Below are positions 58,359-64,000 of a DNA stretch of 64,000 nt, in pieces. The stretch comes from Bradyrhizobium quebecense. Its GTDB lineage: Bacteria; Pseudomonadota; Alphaproteobacteria; Rhizobiales; Xanthobacteraceae. A program made the position numbers and the translations under genes. Numbering within the stretch: position 1 is the first letter of the stretch; each line of letters begins with the position of its first letter. The notes under the pieces were generated by a model. That model was not told where the DNA came from and did no database searches. It was given only the letters and a program-made list of their open reading frames with translations. The DNA lies in the NCBI RefSeq assembly GCF_013373795.3, contig NZ_CP088022.1:8501501-8565500 (forward strand), read 5' to 3'.

Positions 58359-60068
58359 ATGCGCATCTGCGGCATCAAGTTGACACATGACGGGGCAATT
58401 GCTGTCGTCGAGGATAGGCGGCTTGTCTTTTGCACCGAGCAAGAGAAGCGCGGCAATAATCCTCGCTATCAATCCATCGATAATCTCGATGCAGTTGTAC
58501 TTGCATTGGCGGAGCATGGCCTGGATCCGCGTGATATTGATCAGTTCGTCATCGACGGCGGGGATGGCGAGCGCGAGTCGCAATTCCTGGTCCTCAGTGG
58601 GGCCGTGCCGATCGCGCTGAAAGGGGCGCCATATGTCGAGCGCCGTGCTGAGGGCCTTCTTGATTGTGTCGACGGTTTTGGCTTGATCCTTGCCAGCAAG
58701 GTGTTTCCCTACAAGAGTTACCCGCACGTCACCGGCCACGTTGCCTCAGCATATAGCACCAGCCCCTTTGCCGTCTCGGGTAGACCCGCGTTCTGTCTGG
58801 TATGGGACGGCTGGATCTCTCCACGTCTTTACTATGTTGAACCACAGGGGGGGCGGCTCGTTGGATGCCTGTTTCCGATGATTGGCCACGCCTATGCTGT
58901 CGCCGGCCTTCACTTCGGGCCTTACAGGCGGCCGAATCGCACCAATTCGGACTTGGGCATCGCCGGCAAATTGATGGCCTACGTCGCGCTTGGTTCTGCC
59001 AACGAAAGCATTGTGGCGGTGTTTCAGGAGCTCTACGACAGGCGCTTCGCGGCGGACACGCAGCAGGCTCGTCGCTATCGCGCGGACATCAACAATGCCG
59101 AAGCGTCACTCGCAGCTATGCACGACTTTTTCGAGGCGAGCAGACTGCGCCTCATGGCCGAGCGAGCGGAGGACGTCCTTGCGTCGTTTCATGTGTTCCT
59201 GGAACGTCTCCTTATCCGGGAAATCGCAATGGTGTTGCTGCGGCATTCGTCGCTTCCGGGAGCGCGGAATCTATGTATAGCCGGCGGCTGCGGTCTTAAC
59301 ATCAAGTGGAATAGTGCGCTTCGCGCGACGGGACTGTTCGATGACGTCTGGGTGCCGCCATTTCCGAATGACAGCGGCTCGGCAATCGGTGCAGCTTGCA
59401 GTGCGCTGGCGGCGCAAGATGGGTTCGTGCCACTGGAATGGTCAGTCTACAGTGGTCCTGCCCTGCAAGCCAGCGAGGTTCCGCCAGAATGGGAGGCCGC
59501 GCCGTGCAGTCTGCGCGATCTTGCGGCCATTCTCGCCGACAACGAGCCGGTGATCTTCCTTTCCGGGTGCGCGGAGCTTGGGCCGCGGGCGTTGGGCGGC
59601 AGAAGCATTCTTGCGGCCGCGACCTCGCCGGCAATGAAGGATCGTCTCAACGACATCAAGCGCCGCGAATACTTCCGACCGGTGGCGCCGATTTGCCTAG
59701 AGGATCGGGCGCCAGAGATATTCAACCCTGGTACGCCGGATCCGTACATGCTGTTCGATCACCAGACTAGGGCGGAATGGCGCGACAAGGTCGCCGCCGT
59801 CGTCCATTTGGACGGCTCTGCGCGACTGCAGACAATCTCCCGCAACTCTTCACACAAGATTGCCGAGCTCCTCGTCGAATTTGAGAAACTCACCGGCATT
59901 CCGCTGCTCTGCAATACGAGCGCCAATGTTCACGGCCGTGGCGTCTTCCCGGATGTTGCCGCGGCTTGCCAATGGGGACGCGTTGAACATGTGTGGTGTG
60001 ACGGCCTGCTCTGGACCAAGACGGTCGTAGAGACGCCATCGTCGGCTCAACGACTTCTGCCAACCTAA
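58359..60068 (+). CDS. nodU: NodU, Nod factor O-carbamoyltransferase
   Basis: A 569-residue carbamoyltransferase. The N-terminal Kae1-like domain has [22 protein letters not shown], the metal motif [17 protein letters not shown] and [15 protein letters not shown]. The C-terminal domain has [14 protein letters not shown] and [14 protein letters not shown]. It transfers a carbamoyl group to the non-reducing end of the Nod factor, classically O-6. The start lies inside the nodS remnant's last out-of-frame stretch, as in the normal nodS-nodU overlap. Confidence 0.96.
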   Translation: MRICGIKLTHDGAIAVVEDRRLVFCTEQEKRGNNPRYQSIDNLDAVVLALAEHGLDPRDIDQFVIDGGDGERESQFLVLSGAVPIALKGAPYVERRAEGLLDCVDGFGLILASKVFPYKSYPHVTGHVASAYSTSPFAVSGRPAFCLVWDGWISPRLYYVEPQGGRLVGCLFPMIGHAYAVAGLHFGPYRRPNRTNSDLGIAGKLMAYVALGSANESIVAVFQELYDRRFAADTQQARRYRADINNAEASLAAMHDFFEASRLRLMAERAEDVLASFHVFLERLLIREIAMVLLRHSSLPGARNLCIAGGCGLNIKWNSALRATGLFDDVWVPPFPNDSGSAIGAACSALAAQDGFVPLEWSVYSGPALQASEVPPEWEAAPCSLRDLAAILADNEPVIFLSGCAELGPRALGGRSILAAATSPAMKDRLNDIKRREYFRPVAPICLEDRAPEIFNPGTPDPYMLFDHQTRAEWRDKVAAVVHLDGSARLQTISRNSSHKIAELLVEFEKLTGIPLLCNTSANVHGRGVFPDVAAACQWGRVEHVWCDGLLWTKTVVETPSSAQRLLPT

Positions 60069-60075
60069 GGTGAAC

Positions 60076-60990
60076 ATGTCCACCGTAGCCATCGACATTG
60101 CCGGCGTAAAAAAGTCCTTTGGCGGCAAGATCATCGTCAATGAACTGTCGTTCTCGGTTGCACGCGGAGAGTGCTTTGGCCTGCTCGGGCCTAATGGAGC
60201 TGGCAAGAGCACCATTGCGCGTATGCTTCTCGGCATGATTGCGCCGGATGAAGGCAAGGTTACCGTCCTTGATGAGCCCGTGCCTGCACGCGCTCGAGTG
60301 GCACGTGTGCGCATCGGCGTGGTGCCGCAGTTCGACAACCTTGAACTCGGGTTTACCGTACGAGAAAACCTGGTGGTATTTGGCAGATACTTCGGCATGA
60401 GCGCTCGAAAGATCGAGGCGCTCCTGCCGTCGTTGCTAGAGTTTGCGCGGCTCGAAAGCAAGGTGGATGTGCGCGTCGCCGAGCTGTCAGGTGGCATGAA
60501 GCGGCGGCTGACGCTGGCGCGTGCATTGATCAATGACCCGCATCTGCTGGTAATGGACGAGCCGACGACGGGTCTGGATCCGCACGCGCGCCACCTGATC
60601 TGGGAACGTCTGCGAGTTTTGTTGGCCCGTGGCAAGACGATCCTACTGACCACTCACTTCATGGAAGAGGCCGAACGTCTATGCGATCGGCTGTGTGTGC
60701 TGGAGGATGGACGCAAGATCGCCGAAGGCAAACCGCAAGCGTTGATCGACGAAAAGGTCGGATGCAACGTGATTGAGATCTATGGCGGTCATCCGCAAGA
60801 GCTGCGCGAGATACTGAAGCCCTATGTACGTCACCTGGAAGTGAGCGGAGAGACGCTGTTTTGCTATGCGCAATATCCCGAGCAGGTGCGCATCCAGCTG
60901 CGCGGGCGAGCGGGTCTGCGCATTCTGCAGCGTCCGGCAAATCTCGAGGACGTGTTCATGCGCCTGACCGGACGCGAGATGGAGAAATGA
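60076..60990 (+). CDS. nodI: NodI, ATP-binding subunit of the Nod factor exporter
   Basis: A 304-residue ABC ATPase, with ATG 60076 chosen over GTG 60070 because AAGG is better spaced from it. Motifs: Walker [13 protein letters not shown], signature [17 protein letters not shown], Walker [14 protein letters not shown] and the H-loop [12 protein letters not shown]. The C-terminal extension (about residues 225-304) is typical of NodI. It pairs with NodJ to export lipo-chitooligosaccharides across the inner membrane. It follows nodU by seven bases. Confidence 0.97.
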   Translation: MSTVAIDIAGVKKSFGGKIIVNELSFSVARGECFGLLGPNGAGKSTIARMLLGMIAPDEGKVTVLDEPVPARARVARVRIGVVPQFDNLELGFTVRENLVVFGRYFGMSARKIEALLPSLLEFARLESKVDVRVAELSGGMKRRLTLARALINDPHLLVMDEPTTGLDPHARHLIWERLRVLLARGKTILLTTHFMEEAERLCDRLCVLEDGRKIAEGKPQALIDEKVGCNVIEIYGGHPQELREILKPYVRHLEVSGETLFCYAQYPEQVRIQLRGRAGLRILQRPANLEDVFMRLTGREMEK

Positions 60991-60993
60991 GTG

Positions 60994-61782
60994 ATGAGTG
61001 AAGGTTATGCGGGGGTCCTGCCCGCTAACGCCTACAACTGGGTCGCGGTATGGCGTCGAAATTGCCTGGCATGGAGGAAAGTTGCGCTTGCGTCGGTTCT
61101 CGGCAACCTCGCAGATCCTATAACCCATCTTTTTGGCCTTGGCTTCGGCCTCGGTCTCATCGTCGGGCCCGTTGAGGGAACTTCCTACATCGCATTTTTG
61201 GCTGCGGGCATGGTTGCGACCAGCGCCATGACTGCCGCAACGTTTGAAACCATGTATGCAACCTTTGCTCGCATGGATGCCAATCGTACCTGGGAAGCAA
61301 TCCTGTCCACACAGCTTACGCTTGGCGATATCGTTTTAGGCGAATTGGTTTGGGCGGCCAGCAAATCCGTTCTTGCCGGGACGGCAATCGGGCTTGTCGC
61401 TGCCACGCTTGGCTATGCGTCTTGGCTTTCCATTTTCTATGCGATGCCGACCGTCGCGCTTACTGGGCTTGTATTCGCCAGCCTGGCAATGGTCGTCATA
61501 TCTCTTGCGCCAAGTTACGACTACTTCGTGTTTTACCAGACGCTTGTCCTTACCCCTATGGTGTTTCTGTGTGGCGCGGTGTTTCCGATGAGCCAACTGC
61601 CTGGCTCATTTCAGCACTTCGCCGACTTGTTGCCGCTAGCGCATTCGGTCGACCTCATTCGCCCCGCGATGCTAGAGCGCGAGGCTGGCGGCGCTTTGTT
61701 TCATGTAGGTGCGCTTTGCATATACGCGGTGTTGCCCTTCTTCGTATCGACCGCACTGTTGCGGCGCCGGCTGCTGCGTTGA
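60994..61782 (+). CDS. nodJ: NodJ, membrane subunit of the Nod factor exporter
   Basis: A 262-residue ABC-2 type permease starting at ATG 60994, three bases after the nodI stop. Six hydrophobic segments are visible, with conserved [22 protein letters not shown] between the second and third, and [18 protein letters not shown], the ABC-2 signature, before the fifth. It forms the channel with NodI. Confidence 0.97.
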   Translation: MSEGYAGVLPANAYNWVAVWRRNCLAWRKVALASVLGNLADPITHLFGLGFGLGLIVGPVEGTSYIAFLAAGMVATSAMTAATFETMYATFARMDANRTWEAILSTQLTLGDIVLGELVWAASKSVLAGTAIGLVAATLGYASWLSIFYAMPTVALTGLVFASLAMVVISLAPSYDYFVFYQTLVLTPMVFLCGAVFPMSQLPGSFQHFADLLPLAHSVDLIRPAMLEREAGGALFHVGALCIYAVLPFFVSTALLRRRLLR

Positions 61783-62096
61783 GGGAAAGAACTAAGATAA
61801 CCGGGAGAATCCAGCTGATGCAGTCGCACCGTGCTCTCTGATGAGTCGGACAAGGCCCGACCTGCGATGGCAGCAGTTGCAATGCCTGTAAGAGGACGCG
61901 ATCAAGCCAGGTCCACATCAGCCTGTTCAGTTGATCGATGCGGGGCTCCGGCACTTCAACGGGCTGAGCGCCGTGTCTGGGCGGCGCTGGGAGAACCTTG
62001 GGTTGTGCTACGGCCCCGCGCGGCCGACGGAGCGCGATAATACGAAGCAGCTGGAACGGCCATTGGTCGTCCCGTCATGATCAAATGGAGAACGAG
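61783..62096. other. nodJ-nolO gap, possible nolMN remnant
   Basis: Bradyrhizobium japonicum has small nolM and nolN genes here. Only a 69-codon frame at 61831-62040 without a convincing start is present, and I cannot recognise NolM or NolN in it. No terminator hairpin is obvious, so nolO may share the nod operon transcript. Confidence 0.4.
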
Positions 62097-64000
62097 ATGT
62101 TGTGTCTGGGAATATGTGGCGGTCTGGACAGAATTCATGAAAGCTCGCCCGAGCTGCCGAATACCTTCTTGCACGATGGCGCTGCGGTTCTTGTACAGGA
62201 TGGCCGCGTGATCGCTGCCGTCGAAGAGGAGCGCCTCAATCGAGTTAAGCACTCCAACAAGTTCCCAAGCAACGCGATGCGATACTGTCTTTCGGCTGCG
62301 GGAGTCGAGCTTCACCAGATCGATCGCATTGCGTTCTACGCGACTGAGGCGTACTGCAACACTATGCTCGAGCGCCTAGCTGTTTCTCAGCCGCTTCCGC
62401 TGGACGCCAAACTGTTGCTGCGACAGCTACTGGCACGGGAGTTCGGTACCGAGGTCGATGCGTCGCGGGTTTCATTCGTAAATCACCATGAAGCGCATGC
62501 GGTCAGCGCGTTTGCCATGTCTGGATTCGAGCAAAGCCTCATTTTTTCGGTTGACGGCGGTGGCGATTTTCTCTCGGGCCTATTGGCGGTAGGGTCGGGC
62601 ACCGGAATGACACAACTTGCACGCTTCCCAGAAAGCAACTCTCTGGGATTGTTCTATCTCGAAACGATCCGTTACCTCGGCTACGGGTTGTTCGACGAGT
62701 ACAAGGTGATGGGGCTTGCTCCCTACGGGGACCCCACTCCTTATCGCGAGCTGTTCGGACAGCTCTACGAGTTATTGGACAATGGAGACTATCGCGTCCA
62801 CCTTGACCGCATCGGTCCGGCGCTGCTCCGAAACATCCAGGTCCGACGAAAGGGAATGCCGTTTACCCAGCAGCATCGGGATGTCAGCGCATCGCTGCAG
62901 GAAGCTCTGGAGCGGATCGTGTTTCACGTCCTGCTACACTATCGCGAAACGACAGGCATCACGCGTTTGTGCCTAGCTGGAGGGGTAGCCCATAACTGCA
63001 CCGTCAACGGTAAGCTACTCTATTCCGGCCTTTTCGAAGACATCTTCGTCCAACCCGCGGCCCACGACGCCGGATGCGCGCTTGGCGCCGCATTGATGAT
63101 GTCGAGCGAGCTGGGCAGGCCAACGCCGCGCGAGCGGCTGTCAGACGTATATTGGGGGCCCGGCCTCGGAAACGAGCAAGCCGTGGAACAGGAGCTCAAT
63201 GCATGGTCCGGTCATCTCGACATTCAACGATGTGACGACATAGCAGCAAGTGCGGCCGACTGGATGGCAGATGGCGCCGTGATCGGCTGGGTTCAGGGCC
63301 GCTCTGAGTTCGGGCCGCGTGCGCTCGGCAACCGGAGCATTCTTGCGGACCCGCGGCCGCCGGAAAACAAGGACCGGATCAACGCAATGGTCAAAAAACG
63401 CGAGGGCTATCGTCCGTTTGCGCCATCTGTGCTGGAGGAGAATGCGAACGAGTTCTTCGAGCTCCCTGACGGCAAGCAGGACTTTCCCTTCATGAATTTC
63501 GTGGTCCGGGTGCGCGAAGCCCAGCGTAAGGTGCTCGGCGCAATCACGCACGTCGATGGTACCGCTCGGCTGCAAACAGTATCGCGCAAGACAAACCCCG
63601 CCTATTGGGATGTTATCAATGCGTTTAAAAAGCGTACTGGCATCCCAGTGCTTCTGAATACGTCATTCAACAACAATGCCGAGCCGATCGTGGATTCGGT
63701 TGCAGACGCTATCACGACATTTTTGACGACCGACCTAGACGGACTTGTTGCGGGGCCGTTCCTCGTCAAGAAGCGAGCGGCAAGGCTGCAGGATTGGGGT
63801 GCGCTAAGCGTTTCATTGCCGCCTTATGCGTCCCTTCATCGCGTTCGCTCCTACACCGCGGCAGATCGCCAGGAAACGGTCTGCGAGATCCGTACGGGAC
63901 CTTCGGGCCGCGACAGCATACGCATTTCACATGAGTTATTCGAGCTGCTGATGCGGATCGAGGGCGAGGCGCCGCTTGGCTGGCTTCTAGACACGACCAT
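62097..64000 (+). CDS. nolO: NolO, Nod factor 3-O-carbamoyltransferase (runs off the window)
   Basis: The ORF opens at ATG 62097, seven bases after GGAG, and stays open to the right edge (634 codons seen; the family has about 680). It has the carbamoyltransferase layout: LHDGAAVLVQDGRVIAAVEEERLNR in outline, metal motif VNHHEAHAVSAFAMSG, LIFSVDGGGDFLSGLLAVG, LCLAGGVAHNCTVNGKLL, EFGPRALGNRSILADPR and PVLLNTSFNNNAEPIV. NolO carbamoylates the non-reducing sugar at a position other than the NodU site (O-3 or O-4). The two proteins are paralogues with different N-terminal halves. Confidence 0.95.
   Translation, partial: MLCLGICGGLDRIHESSPELPNTFLHDGAAVLVQDGRVIAAVEEERLNRVKHSNKFPSNAMRYCLSAAGVELHQIDRIAFYATEAYCNTMLERLAVSQPLPLDAKLLLRQLLAREFGTEVDASRVSFVNHHEAHAVSAFAMSGFEQSLIFSVDGGGDFLSGLLAVGSGTGMTQLARFPESNSLGLFYLETIRYLGYGLFDEYKVMGLAPYGDPTPYRELFGQLYELLDNGDYRVHLDRIGPALLRNIQVRRKGMPFTQQHRDVSASLQEALERIVFHVLLHYRETTGITRLCLAGGVAHNCTVNGKLLYSGLFEDIFVQPAAHDAGCALGAALMMSSELGRPTPRERLSDVYWGPGLGNEQAVEQELNAWSGHLDIQRCDDIAASAADWMADGAVIGWVQGRSEFGPRALGNRSILADPRPPENKDRINAMVKKREGYRPFAPSVLEENANEFFELPDGKQDFPFMNFVVRVREAQRKVLGAITHVDGTARLQTVSRKTNPAYWDVINAFKKRTGIPVLLNTSFNNNAEPIVDSVADAITTFLTTDLDGLVAGPFLVKKRAARLQDWGALSVSLPPYASLHRVRSYTAADRQETVCEIRTGPSGRDSIRISHELFELLMRIEGEAPLGWLLDTT

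Noticed and set aside
1..64000. CRISPR array, tRNA or rRNA gene
   Set aside because: No regularly spaced short repeats and no cloverleaf or rRNA-like stretch were noticed; no tRNA attachment site for the island is in the window.

Overview
This window looks like part of the symbiosis island of a Bradyrhizobium-type soybean/legume rhizobium. The right third carries a canonical nodulation locus: nolA, nodD2, nodD1, a nod box, a nodK-like ORF, nodABC, a wrecked nodS, nodU, nodI, nodJ and the start of nolO. The rest is a mosaic of insertion sequences, type III effector genes and decaying metabolic genes, which is typical of such islands. The organism is inferred from the gene content and order; no chromosomal marker is present.

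Layout. 0-5 kb: a small phage-type protein, an intact IS1380-family transposase, a small ORF, a ricin-type lectin domain protein and IS256/IS1380 relics. 4.9-11.6 kb: a HemN-like radical SAM gene followed by a methyltransferase on the minus strand. The radical SAM gene is cut by an IS66 element with a perfect 8-bp target duplication, and that element itself contains an IS4 fragment and an IS110/IS1111 element. A palindrome-rich region lies upstream. 12-15.6 kb: racemase and polygalacturonase remnants and an IS427-type element nested in an IS4-family transposase gene. 15.6-20.1 kb: a large repeat-containing Ulp1/C48 SUMO-protease effector of the NopD/Bel2-5 type with a tts box, broken at three homopolymers. 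20-29.4 kb: IS fragments, an acyl-CoA dehydrogenase, a XopE/HopX-like effector with a lipidation motif, and a decayed effector behind a tts-like box. 29.4-38 kb: an inositol/rhizopine-type catabolic cluster (iolE, iolD, iolC on the minus strand; iolG and an IolI-like isomerase on the plus strand), with a decayed RpiR regulator and a decayed ABC permease between the two halves. 38-45.2 kb: an effector N-terminal fragment, a 744-aa putative effector with a tts box, and a group II intron maturase gene split by a complete IS66 element. 45.2-49 kb: mostly gene debris. 49-64 kb: nolA region and nod operon.

How it works together. NodD1 should act at the nod box at 54338 to drive nodK-ABC(S)UIJ and probably nolO, giving an exported, carbamoylated lipo-chitooligosaccharide. 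NodS is destroyed, so N-methylation is not expected from this locus. NolA is a MerR-type regulator; the same 30-bp MerR-style promoter/operator recurs in front of nolA, in front of a livJ-like remnant and upstream of nodD2. nodD2 carries an in-frame TGA, so the NolA-to-NodD2 repression arm looks broken. Type III effectors under tts boxes form the second host-interaction system. Many genes carry single-base frameshifts at homopolymers, so pseudogene calls should be read with possible sequencing error in mind.
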